From Chloroflexi bacterium AL-N1 (GTDB lineage Bacteria > Chloroflexota > Chloroflexia > Chloroflexales > Roseiflexaceae): 64,000 nt of DNA. The notes beneath the pieces were generated by a model. The model did no database searches, was not told the DNA's origin, and saw only the letters and a list, made by a program, of their open reading frames with translations. The position numbers and the translations under genes were made by a program. The stretch is from positions 62,001 through 126,000 of the forward strand of contig WYDT01000007.1 of NCBI GenBank assembly GCA_013122435.1, written 5' to 3'. Shown one piece after another: positions 18,656 to 27,600 of this stretch. Numbering within the stretch: position 1 is the first letter of the stretch; the number at the start of each line of letters is the position of its first letter.

Positions 18656-20284
18656 ATGAGAACAGTTTTGCAACCACGGGGACGCCCTCGTTGGTCAGTC
18701 GGTGTGGTTATTGTCCTCATGCTGAGTCTGGTTGGTGTGGCATTGACACATAGTTCGGCAGCCTTTGGTATCACTGATGGTGCGACCACCCGTGATTACG
18801 AGATTGGTGATAACGACTTCCGTATCAGCGATATAGGACCTGATGGCAACTCTTTTGCTGATGCAGTTCTGCCAAAGATTGCCTACAACAGCACGAATCA
18901 CGAATATCTCGTGGTCTGGGCCGGTCAAGATGTTCCAGACGGACCATTTGATATCTATGCCCAGCGGATCGATGCCACCACTGGTGCAGAGGTTGGTGAG
19001 AATGATTTTCGTGTCAGTCAAACAGGCAATGAGGACAACCAACTTTTCATCGATCCAATCCCGGATGTGACCTACAACAGTACCCTCAATGAGTACATGG
19101 TGGTTTGGGAAGCAGAAGTCTCGCAGGGTCCTGATCTGCCGACCATTTATGGCATCTATGGACAGCGGCTGAATGCTGAAACGGGTGCCGCTGTGGGTAC
19201 TGATGATTTTCGTGTTGATCTGGATACGGAGATCAGAGATTCGGATTATCGCGCAACTGATCCTGCGGTCATTTACAACAGCACTGATGATGAATATCTG
19301 GTGGTCTGGCGAGGGAATCTGGCCGAGGATCGCTCTTTTGAAATTACTGGCCAGCGCCTGAGTGCCACTGGCGAGCGTGTCGGTGTGAATGAGTTCTTCA
19401 TCAGCGATATGGGGTCAGATGAAGGAGGTGGTGATGAGCGGTTTGCCGCTCGAGAGCCCGATGTCACATACAATGCCACGGACAATGAGTATCTGGTAGT
19501 GTGGTCTGGTGATGATAAGGTTCCGCCACTGGTTGATAATGATTTTGAAATCTTCGGCCAGCGTCTGGCCGGAGCAACGGGAACTGAGGTTGGTGTGAAC
19601 GACTTCCGTATCAGTAATATGGGGCCTGATGGCAATACCAATTTTAATACGGTTCATCCTACCGTTGCTTACAACAAGACTGCTGGAGAGTATCTGGTTG
19701 CCTGGTCTGGTGGATTTGATAGCGAATTTGATGCGTTGGAGTATGGAATATATGCTCAACGACTTAGTGCGGCTGGAGAAGAGCGTGGAGACGACTTCCG
19801 TGTGAGCGATGAACAAGATGGCATTGGATTCTGGGCCAATTACCCAGGGGTTGCCTACAACCCAACCGATAACGAGTATATGATTACCTGGGCGCTAGGC
19901 AACGTCATTGGTGGGGTTGATGTGGAGTATGAAGTGTATGGGCAGCGGCTGGATGGTACGTCGGGGGCTGAGGTTGGCGATAATGACTTTCGCATCAGCG
20001 ATATGGGTCCTGAAGGCAATACGGATTACAGAGCATTCGATTCTGCTATGGCCTACAATAGTCGTGACAATGAATACATGGCTGTGTGGTCTGGTACTGA
20101 TGACACTGCACCATTAGTTGACAACGAACAGGAAATCTTTGGCCAACGTCTGGCCTGGCAGCCAGAAGCAACGCCCACACCCCCCACTCCGACCGCCACA
20201 CCACCATCTGCTACGCCTACTCCGACACCCGAGGTGCCGCCTGTAAGTTCATCACGCGCGTTTTTGCCACTCGTTATACGCTAA
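18656..20284 (+). CDS. Secreted seven-repeat (probable beta-propeller) protein with LPL tail, copy B
   Basis: This 542-residue protein begins MRTVLQPRGRPRW, followed by a signal-peptide core (VVIVLMLSLVGVALTH). Seven repeat units follow, each with NDFRIS or a variant, YNST-type, EYLVVW and YGQRL motifs, then a ~35-residue Thr/Pro linker and the tail RAFLPLVIR. The unit count equals that of copies A and C. Unit 4 has the longest acidic loop and units 4 and 7 share PLVDN near their ends. AAAGGA lies 11 bases before the ATG. It is the likely parent or sister of copy C, made by tandem duplication including the leader. Function is unknown beyond a secreted, probably surface role. Confidence 0.8.
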   Translation: MRTVLQPRGRPRWSVGVVIVLMLSLVGVALTHSSAAFGITDGATTRDYEIGDNDFRISDIGPDGNSFADAVLPKIAYNSTNHEYLVVWAGQDVPDGPFDIYAQRIDATTGAEVGENDFRVSQTGNEDNQLFIDPIPDVTYNSTLNEYMVVWEAEVSQGPDLPTIYGIYGQRLNAETGAAVGTDDFRVDLDTEIRDSDYRATDPAVIYNSTDDEYLVVWRGNLAEDRSFEITGQRLSATGERVGVNEFFISDMGSDEGGGDERFAAREPDVTYNATDNEYLVVWSGDDKVPPLVDNDFEIFGQRLAGATGTEVGVNDFRISNMGPDGNTNFNTVHPTVAYNKTAGEYLVAWSGGFDSEFDALEYGIYAQRLSAAGEERGDDFRVSDEQDGIGFWANYPGVAYNPTDNEYMITWALGNVIGGVDVEYEVYGQRLDGTSGAEVGDNDFRISDMGPEGNTDYRAFDSAMAYNSRDNEYMAVWSGTDDTAPLVDNEQEIFGQRLAWQPEATPTPPTPTATPPSATPTPTPEVPPVSSSRAFLPLVIR

Positions 20285-20298
20285 GGTTTTGCACACAA

Positions 20299-20321
20299 GC
20301 GGGGAGTATCAAGCTCCCCGC
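20299..20321 (+). terminator. Terminator of propeller gene B
   Basis: GCGGGGAG (20299-20306) pairs with CTCCCCGC (20314-20321), loop seven nt, followed by a pyrimidine-rich stretch ending in TTTTC. Confidence 0.8.
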
Positions 20322-20398
20322 TCTCCCGTTTTCTCTGGCTGTTCCATGAAATTTGCTGGCTCAGTAGTCGTAAATAGTTTCATCACGCCTTCTGATCT

Positions 20399-20572
20399 TT
20401 AACTATATCTGACAGAATTGTCACGAAAGATACACTATTTTTGATGTATAAGAATGTCTAAGGGTAGGAGATTGTGCAGATACGAGGTGGTTGAAGAGGT
20501 GAGGATGCCATGGCGTTGCACTGCGCTCCTAATCTATTCTGGCTATGGTAGCACACGAAAGGACAATAGTTT
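20399..20572 (+). repeat. Conserved leader upstream of propeller gene C
   Basis: This is the second copy of the leader described at 18486-18655, differing by scattered substitutions and small indels. It contains TTAACTATATCTGAC, TGTATAAGAATGTCTAAGGG and the block before the start codon. Conservation outside the coding region points to selected regulatory content or a recent duplication. Confidence 0.65.
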
Positions 20573-22222
20573 ATGAGAACAGTTTCGCAACTGCGGGGAT
20601 GCCCTCGTTGGTCAGGTGGTGTGATCATCATCCTCATGTTGGGTTTGGTTGGTATGGCATTGACTCATAGTTCGGCAGCCTTTGGTGTCACCAACAGTTC
20701 AACTGCTACACGTGTGTATGAAGTTGGTGACAATGACTTTCGGATTAGCGATATGGGACCTGATGGTTCTATGGAATATGATGCAGAGACACCCGCTATT
20801 GCCTACAATAGCACGAACAATGAATATCTCGCGGTCTGGTCTGCCGACGACAGCATCGATGGCAAACGTGATATCTATGGCCAGCGGATTGATGCCGCGA
20901 CTGGGGCGGCAATTGGTGAGAATGATTTTCGTATCAGCCAAATGGGTGGTGATGATGATCAATTTTCCGATACATCTGCACCCGATGTGGTCTATAACAG
21001 CACGACCAATGAGTACTTCGTGGTTTGGGAAGCGGAGATTGTTCAGGATGGCGATCTCCCGCCTATTCTGGGGATCTATGGCCAGCGTCTGAGTGCCGAG
21101 ACGGGTGCCGCTATTGGAGCAGATGATTTTCGTATTGATCAGGACTCAGCGGACAGATCGTGGTATATACCTGCCTCACCAGCCGTAACATACAATAGTA
21201 CCAATGATGAATACCTGGTGGTCTGGCAGGGGAATCTGGCCGAGGATCGTTCGTTTGAAGTTGTGGGACAGCGTTTAGACTCATTAGGAAGTGTCGTTGG
21301 TGCGAATGAGTTCTTGATCAGCGATATGGGACCGGATAACGACGGTGATAGTGCACTGTTTACTTCCAGGAAGCCTGCTGTCACCTACAACGTTACTGAT
21401 AATGAATACTTTGTGGTCTGGTCTGGCGATGATGATACTGCACCACTGGTTGACGATGAGTTTGAGATCTTTGGGCAGCGTTTGGATGCCACTGGCACAG
21501 AAGTAGGAGCGAATGATTTTCGCATCAGTGATATAGGTCCTGCTGATGATACAGCCTTTGCGGCTAATACGCCGACCGTGACGTACAATAGCACTGCTGG
21601 AGAATATCTGGTAGCCTGGTCCGGTGGCTTTGATACATTCGATCCTGATAGTATCGATTATCAGATCTTTGTGCAGCGCCTCAGTGGTGCTGGCGCAGAA
21701 CTGGGTGCCAATGATAGCCAGATCAGTGATGCAGGGGGCAACAGGATTGGCTATATCGCTATTGATCCCGCAGTCGTGTATAACCCTGCTAACGATGAGT
21801 ATCTGGTGACATGGGCGGTAGATGATGCCCTTGGAGGGGAGGTTGAGGATGAACAGGAAATCTTTGGGCAGCGACTGAATGGCACGACCGGGGCGGAAAT
21901 TGGTGATAACGATTTTCGCATTAGTGATATGGGGCCAGATGAGGCTACAGATTACAATGCCTTTAATCCTGGGGTTGCCTACAATAGTAATGGTAATGGG
22001 TATCTGGTGGTCTGGAATGGTGATGATGATACTACGCCATTGGTTGACAATGAACGGGAAGTCTTTGGGCAACGCCTGTCTGATCAACCAGAACCAACAC
22101 CCACGCCGACACCTACCGATCCAGCGGCAACTGCCACCCCACCCTCGACTACGCCCACGCCAACCCCCGGAATCCCACCTGTAGACTCACCACGCACCTT
22201 TTTGCCTCTTATCATCCGCTAG
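20573..22222 (+). CDS. Secreted seven-repeat (probable beta-propeller) protein with LPL tail, copy C
   Basis: This 549-residue paralogue of copy B begins MRTVSQLRGCPRW and has the same signal peptide, seven repeats of ~60 residues, a short Thr/Pro linker and the end RTFLPLIIR. The repeats again centre on NDFRISDMGPD, YNSTNNEYL and EIFGQRLD. In unit 6 NDSQIS replaces NDFRIS, and unit 7 reads YNSNGNGYLVVW, so some positions tolerate change. The acidic Asp-rich segments (for example WSGDDDTAPLVDDE) could bind calcium, which is inference. The three genes have separate terminators and, for B and C, separate leaders, so they are probably transcribed independently. Confidence 0.8.
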   Translation: MRTVSQLRGCPRWSGGVIIILMLGLVGMALTHSSAAFGVTNSSTATRVYEVGDNDFRISDMGPDGSMEYDAETPAIAYNSTNNEYLAVWSADDSIDGKRDIYGQRIDAATGAAIGENDFRISQMGGDDDQFSDTSAPDVVYNSTTNEYFVVWEAEIVQDGDLPPILGIYGQRLSAETGAAIGADDFRIDQDSADRSWYIPASPAVTYNSTNDEYLVVWQGNLAEDRSFEVVGQRLDSLGSVVGANEFLISDMGPDNDGDSALFTSRKPAVTYNVTDNEYFVVWSGDDDTAPLVDDEFEIFGQRLDATGTEVGANDFRISDIGPADDTAFAANTPTVTYNSTAGEYLVAWSGGFDTFDPDSIDYQIFVQRLSGAGAELGANDSQISDAGGNRIGYIAIDPAVVYNPANDEYLVTWAVDDALGGEVEDEQEIFGQRLNGTTGAEIGDNDFRISDMGPDEATDYNAFNPGVAYNSNGNGYLVVWNGDDDTTPLVDNEREVFGQRLSDQPEPTPTPTPTDPAATATPPSTTPTPTPGIPPVDSPRTFLPLIIR

Positions 22223-22233
22223 GATAACCAACA

Positions 22234-22256
22234 GCGGGGAGCATTAGGCTCCCCGC
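22234..22256 (+). terminator. Terminator of propeller gene C
   Basis: GCGGGGAGC (22234-22242) pairs with GCTCCCCGC (22248-22256) around a five-nt loop, followed by GCTGTTTCTGG. It also faces the end of the leftward small gene at 22313. Confidence 0.8.
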
Positions 22257-22312
22257 GCTGTTTCTGGCTCAACCAGATGTTATAAAAGTAGCTATTGCTT
22301 GATAGCCAGTCG

Positions 22313-22753
22313 CTATTTGTTGAACGTTTGTTTGATGTCACTGTTGTCGATCACGCCAGCATTAATACCTTGGGTTGTGCTATTAGTGTTATTAACAGTT
22401 CCCTGATTGGCCTTGTTCCCGACCTGTGGCTGGAGCTTTAGTATCTGGTCAGCAAAGGCTTGGTCTCGTTTAGCAATGTCTTGAATGACTCGTATGATGT
22501 CATCCTTGTACCGTCCTGGATTGCGCTCAAAGTTGGCCAGATCTGCCTGATCGTCCTCGTTGCCATGCTCTGCGACAGCCTTCTGCACCACCACGAGAGC
22601 CTGTTCGCCCTTTTCGAGCGTTTGCTGCTCTGGTTTTTGGGGGGCGGCTTCGCCTTTCTGCTCAGCCTGTTTCATTCCCACCCGATACTGCATGTATGCC
22701 GACAACAACCCGACTACGCCCGTAATACCTGCACTTATAGTTGCTGGATCCAT
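22313..22753 (-). CDS. Small protein with N-terminal hydrophobic helix and C-terminal amyloid-like motif; candidate effector
   Basis: This 146-residue protein starts with a hydrophobic helix (about residues 5-20), continues with a charged helical segment to about 105, and ends in an Asn/Gln/Gly-rich motif (residues 116-145). That motif aligns ungapped with residues 80-109 of the NACHT protein's open frame, 17 of 30 identical (NQGTV, QG, AGVI, S-I-Q-FN). Paired motifs of this kind connect NLR-type receptors with membrane-acting effectors in amyloid signalling (bacterial BASS motifs with Bell-type domains, fungal HET-S). The effector role is inferred from this arrangement. AAGGAGG precedes the ATG by about seven bases. 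It lies last in the leftward DGR cassette, directly after the template repeat. Confidence 0.72.
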   Translation of the reverse strand: MDPATISAGITGVVGLLSAYMQYRVGMKQAEQKGEAAPQKPEQQTLEKGEQALVVVQKAVAEHGNEDDQADLANFERNPGRYKDDIIRVIQDIAKRDQAFADQILKLQPQVGNKANQGTVNNTNSTTQGINAGVIDNSDIKQTFNK

Positions 22754-22978
22754 CGCTAATCCTCCTTTGTCGTATGAGTTGGCTGATTGTACAACGCAAA
22801 GATCTCCTTTTTACCCTCATGTCGATCCATCGGGCTATCGTTACGTTGATAACTACATACCCGACCGACAGACGCGCTTTTTGGCTCTCGGAGCCCGGAC
22901 ATGATCGCGCTCGCTTGTGCAGTGCTGCCGCTGGTACGAACGTGAACATACCAGATGACGCGGCAGGAGACCGGCGAT

Positions 22979-23053
22979 GGACACCACTACCCGCAAACCT
23001 TGGTTGTTGTGGTTGTGGTTGTCAGGATGATTCTGGTTGCGCGCCCCGCAGTA
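22979..23053 (-). repeat. DGR template repeat (TR)
   Basis: This 75-bp non-coding segment, read on the minus strand, matches the 3' end of the NACHT gene (24697-24771) except at 11 positions. All 11 are adenine in this copy, and none of the 54 non-adenine positions differs. The sense strand is rich in AAC and CAC codons in its middle, as is usual for TRs. The 21 bases at its 3' end (22979-22999) are identical to the VR and would serve as the initiation-of-mutagenic-homology region. It lies 66 bp after the Avd reading frame. Confidence 0.93.
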
Positions 23054-23118
23054 TGGGCGTGTGAATCATGGTGTGCCGTTCGACCAGTCCATGGTGTATT
23101 ATGCCACACATTTCTACA

Positions 23119-23516
23119 TCATGTCGAGGCGTTTTCGTCAGAGATCGGTTGGAGGGTGTCTGAATGGTGGGAAGGTGCCTTGGCAGGTGTCTGTGTTTTG
23201 CGCCAGCCGCCCAATAAGCGCCCCACTTCATCGAGCACTGGGCTGATGTGTGTAAACTGACCGAGTGTTAGTAGTCCAAGCATGTGGCTCTGGCGCACCA
23301 GCACACGCAATTCGTGCAGTGCTTCATCGGCGCTCTGCAAGGCACTGCGTTTGTCCCGCCGCCGTGCTGCGGCAATCAGGTGGCGCTGGAGCAACAGGGC
23401 GGCCTCCTGTGTGGCTTTCCCAGCGATGCGCGGTAGGGTCGGGGGTAGCGAACCGTTGCCTGTAGGATCCAGCGCACCAGTTCATCACAGCGTGCAAACA
23501 GGGGTGAGTCAGGCAT
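23119..23516 (-). pseudogene. avd: Avd-like accessory protein of the DGR, frame broken by one nucleotide
   Basis: Avd is the four-helix-bundle partner that binds the DGR reverse transcriptase and TR RNA and is needed for mutagenic retrohoming. The ATG at 23514-23516 overlaps the RT stop codon, and its frame reads MPDSPLFARCDELVRWILQ and on to VRYPR. After codon 26 (near 23439-23447, at TACCCCCGACCC) the homologous sequence continues in the -1 frame: IAGKATQEAALLLQ, then HELRVLVRQSHMLGLLT and LDEVGRLLGGW, the family signature near the C-terminus. Joined, the product would be about 131 residues, the usual length. A single missing base, a sequencing error at the five-C run, or programmed -1 frameshifting could explain it. 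A TTG at 23394 could start a truncated form. Confidence 0.75.
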
Positions 23517-24585
23517 GGCTTACTACCTTTGGTACCGCTTGCCCAAGGATCGCTTTGCGTAATCCGGTCGTGCTGCCGTGTCTGGTATGGCCAACCCACC
23601 CCGCGACAGTCGCGTGGAGATCGGTCATGGCGATCTCGCCACGCTCGTATGCGGCAAGGCGGGCCCGATAGCGTCTGCGAAACCGTACCACATTGCGCCG
23701 TCGTAGTCGTCGTCTGGCGGGTGTCACCACCCAGCCCACGAAGGGAAACCCAGCAGTGACGGGCACCACCTGTGCCCGTTGGGTATGAATGGTCAGGCGT
23801 AACGTTCTCAGGTAATGTGCTATGGCGCTCTTCCACTCATGCAGCGTGGCTTTATCATTGGTAAACAACAGCAGATCGTCGCAGTAGCGCACATAGGCCC
23901 GGCAGTGCAAAGTCTGCTTGATAAACAGATCCAGCGCATGCAGGTAGACATTGGCCCAGAACTGCGATGTCAGATTGCCGAGCGGCAGGCCCCGTGGACG
24001 CGTCAGTGCCAGTAGATCGTCACCCGGGAAGAGGTGGGGAGTGTAGGCTTCGGCCAGGATGTCGGTGCCGCTGGCGATGATCTGGGTACAGAGCGCCAGC
24101 AAGCGTTTGTCGGCCACATGACGGCGTAACTGGTCGAGCATGATGGCGTGGTCTATCGACGGAAAAAACTCACGGATGTCGAGTTGCAGGACATACCTGT
24201 GCCCCCGTGCAAAATGCTGCGCCCGATTGAGGGCTGCCAGGGTACCTTTGCCGACCCGACAGGCATAGCTGTCGTGGATAAAACGGGCTTCCCAGATCGG
24301 TTCGAGCACCCGACATACCGCGTGGTGTACGATGCGGTCGGTAAAGGGAGCCGCCGAAACCACCCGCCGCTTCCATTCGCGCACCACAAAGGTACGATAC
24401 TGCCCTGGCTGGTAGGTACCGTGTTCCAGTTGTTCCTGCAAAACAAAGAGGCGTTGTTCGGCATCCAGATCATAGGCGGCGACACCCGGCCGTGACCGTT
24501 TGCCCCGCCGGGCGGCCAGATACGCCTGCCACAGGTTTTCAAATGCTACGACCTGAGGCCAGAGTTGTCGATAGGTTTTGGGCAT
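23509..24585 (-). CDS. DGR-type reverse transcriptase
   Basis: This 358-residue RNA-directed DNA polymerase should copy the TR RNA into adenine-mutated cDNA. Palm motifs are intact: LQLDIREFFPSIDH (Asp136), the motif-4 region GLPLGNLTSQFWANVYL (about 199-215) with the GNLTSQ form that I associate with DGR enzymes, and the catalytic YCDD (234-237). FVGWVVTP near 275 fits the primer-grip region. There is no maturase, endonuclease or integrase domain, so a group II intron is excluded. GAGGAG lies unusually close (two bases) to the ATG. Its stop overlaps the Avd start. A terminator-like hairpin separates it from the target gene. Confidence 0.92.
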   Translation of the reverse strand: MPKTYRQLWPQVVAFENLWQAYLAARRGKRSRPGVAAYDLDAEQRLFVLQEQLEHGTYQPGQYRTFVVREWKRRVVSAAPFTDRIVHHAVCRVLEPIWEARFIHDSYACRVGKGTLAALNRAQHFARGHRYVLQLDIREFFPSIDHAIMLDQLRRHVADKRLLALCTQIIASGTDILAEAYTPHLFPGDDLLALTRPRGLPLGNLTSQFWANVYLHALDLFIKQTLHCRAYVRYCDDLLLFTNDKATLHEWKSAIAHYLRTLRLTIHTQRAQVVPVTAGFPFVGWVVTPARRRLRRRNVVRFRRRYRARLAAYERGEIAMTDLHATVAGWVGHTRHGSTTGLRKAILGQAVPKVVSHA

Positions 24586-24612
24586 AACTCCTCAATCTAA
24601 AAAAATTTTTCG

Positions 24613-24629
24613 TTGGGGCTGCGCCCCAA
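24613..24629 (-). terminator. Hairpin between the DGR target gene and the reverse transcriptase
   Basis: TTGGGGC pairs with GCCCCAA around a three-nt loop, followed on the minus strand by CGAAAAATTTTTTT. It lies 68 bp after the VR end. It could terminate the target transcript, uncoupling it from RT. Alternatively it could be the post-VR hairpin that helps homing in some DGRs, though it is farther from the VR than in the phage model. Confidence 0.6.
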
Positions 24630-24678
24630 ACCCCCAGAAAAGCAGAAAACAGAATACAGAAAGGCAGAATACAGCATC

Positions 24679-27600
24679 CTAATGCACAATGCGAAGGGAC
24701 ACCACTACCCGCAAACCAGGGTTGCCGCGGCCGAGGTTGACAGGAAGATTCTGGTTGCGCGCCCCGCAGAACAAATGTTCTGCTTGCCCTACCCACGCCC
24801 CCCCGCGTATAGCAACAGGATTGTTTGCTTCAAGGTCTTCCACAACCTGATGACTCTCCTGTGGATAGCTGGCAAACTGGCTGGCAGTCCATTCCCAGAC
24901 ATTGCCCGCCATGTCCAGCGCACCACATGCGGCCTGGCCTTTCGCACAACATCCCACTGGCGCGGTCTGCTGTAATACACTCTTATTATACACGGCATGT
25001 TCCCATGTCGGTGCAGCTTCCCCCCAGGGGTAGTGTCGACGGTTGCCAGCACCATCATAGGCCGCAGCAACTTCCCACTCGGCTTCGGTGGGCAGCCGCA
25101 ATCGATATCCTTCTGGCAAGGTGTCGACGAGTTGCTCAGTGCGCCAGTTGACAAAGGCCATGGCCTCATACCAGGTCACACCAATCACCGGCTGGTTGGG
25201 GCCACCCCACCTTGCACTACCCCATTCCCATGGCTCGGTTCGTTTGCGCTCGTTTTTCCACTGCCAGCCCTGGGGCGTCCACCAGCGTTGGGCCTCATCG
25301 CTATAACCCACCTCGACAAAGGGCCGGAACTGTGCGACCGTGATCGGGAAGCGAGCGATCCAGTACTTCGGTAGGGTGATGTCGGCGGCGGGTGTATCCT
25401 CCTCTTCATCCTCTGCCCATCCATCAATTCTGTATGTTCCGGCGGGGATATAGCACCAGTAGACTTTGGGTTTGCCAAAGGTGGTGCGAAAGGTTTCACG
25501 TCGCCACTCCTTTAAGGTAGTCGGAAAGCGTGGATCGCCGAGCTGACCAAGGATCTGAGCCATGGCGATACGGTCAGCCAGCCCTATGTCTTGACATGGC
25601 TTATGCAGCACCTGACAGATGCTTTTCCGCAACTTTTTCTCAAAGGTTTGCTGGGATTCTTTGCTCTTGACACCCAGCGTTTCGCGGATGCCTGTTTCAT
25701 TATAGCTCAGGGTAGCCAGCAGGATGTCGCGTTGATGTTGTTGCGTCGGTTTACGTTGTCCATGTAGTTGTGGTTCTATCAGCTGTTTGAGCCATGGCAG
25801 GCCATTATAATACACCTTTTGGGGTTGTATCTTACGGAGTTGTGCTATCATCAGTAGCAGTGTTTCGCGCCATTGCCCAGGGGCATCACTCCAGCGCTCA
25901 TAGGCCAGTGTACACATATCGGGTTCATTGGCGTCAGCCTGTTCAGCCAGATAACAGGCAGCCAGATACTCCTGAAAGGTCCGATGGGGGAAGGCGTAGC
26001 AGTTATGATTGGGTGTTTGTAAGAGACCCGCATCAGTCTCCAGCACCTCGCGAAAGATATCCAGTTTTTCTACAGGATTTGCACAACCAAGACCCTTAAA
26101 GAATTTGGTGATCTCCCAATTCAGTTTCTCTCCAGCGATCATACCGCGCCCGTCGTTGTCCTGCGGCTGATTGTGGGCGTGAAAGGCCAGTTCGTGCAAC
26201 ACATCGCGCAGCAGATCAAGACTAAGTCCGGGGATATTGCCCAACCGTGCCAGTAACCTGCGGCGTTCCTCTGGCTCATCGCTGTTACGGACCGGTTCCC
26301 AGCGTTCCAGCAGCAACTTGACGCACTCATCATACAGCAGCACCCGTTCATCAGGAATGACCCCGTTTTTAGAGTTGTCGTGTAAGATAACCATAATCGT
26401 CAGTAGCAGCGGCGACTTGACCAATGGCTCTAGTCGTGTATATGATGCGTCGATTTGACTGATGAGTTGATCGCTGCGGGTTGTAGCCAGCTCTTCTGAC
26501 AGAGGCCCGGTTTCGCCTGCCAGCGCCCGATACCAACTGCGGATAAAGGTCTGCACCTGTCCAGGGGCCAGATCTTGAATGGTGCGGGTCTCCCAGTTCT
26601 CTTCGGAGGGCATCTGCCAGTCGCTGGATTCGTGGTAGGGTTTGACGCGGCTGGTCAGCACCATACACAGGTCAGGGATCTCCCTGGCTAATCGCCGCAG
26701 TGCTCGGGCAATGTCACGGCGGGGCTTGATCTGGGAGTTGCTGGTGCTGGTCTCGGGCAGTTCATCCAGGCCATCGCAGAGCAGTAATACGGCCCCACGC
26801 TTCATGGCGTCCTTGAGCAGCCCATCCCGCAGGCGGTGGATGCCATCAATAGTTTGTTCCAGCGTCTGCCAGAGCGCCTGGTCAGCATCACCGGTTTTGG
26901 TCAGCGCTCGGGCAACTTCCCCGAGTGGGCAGAGGATGGGGATGGGCAGGGACTCAACTTTTTCCCAGCCAGGGATGGCTGTGGGCATACTCAAAAGTTG
27001 CTGTGCCAGCAAGACAGCGAGGTAGCGCAGGACGGTGCTCTTGCCAGAGCCGGGTTCGCCTAGCAATACTAGTTTCTTGTGTTGTTGAATTGCATCGAGG
27101 GCCAGTTCAGGGCGATAACCTCGTAATTTAAGCACTTCATCAGGATTGTTGCTATCAGAATCCTTTGGAATAGCTATCCAGGCTGTATCCTGGTATGATG
27201 ATGGATTCGCTAGTGGACTGCTTGGCGCGTAGAGTTGCCAACGTCGTACATGCAGTGGGTCGTGGGTATCGGGTGAGGTTGCTTGATAATCCTGTTGCTC
27301 ATACCATTCTTCTAATACATCAACTGTGCCAACCTGCTCCTCAACTACTATGTCAGCACCATTCGTGGTCAGGCTGGTGTAGACATCCTGAAGCTTCAGT
27401 TTGGGGGTGGTAGCCTGCTCCGTACCGCTCTGACGCTTCTCAGTCATACGTCTTAAGAGGACTGTGTCATACTGATTGATTAACTGGTTCAGATAGAGCT
27501 GTAACAATCGTTCCCCGTCCTCTGGTGGCTTGCCGTTAAAGAACTGGTAGATGGTGCTCTGAGAAATGACGCCTGCCACAGTCCCTTGTAGGTCTGAACT

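Noticed and set aside
23509..24585. Reverse transcriptase as a group II intron maturase or retron enzyme
   Set aside because: There is no maturase or endonuclease domain, no intron-like flanks and no msr/msd structure seen, while TR and VR are present.
22979..24771. TR/VR similarity as an ordinary gene-fragment duplication
   Set aside because: Random divergence would not confine 11 of 11 differences to template adenines while leaving 54 other positions unchanged; an RT and Avd-like gene lie between the copies.
24679..25500. C-terminal domain of the NACHT protein as a working formylglycine-generating enzyme
   Set aside because: The fold motifs are present, but the domain is fused to a NACHT ATPase and its end is a DGR variable repeat, which fits a ligand-binding use of the fold; no sulfatase is encoded nearby.
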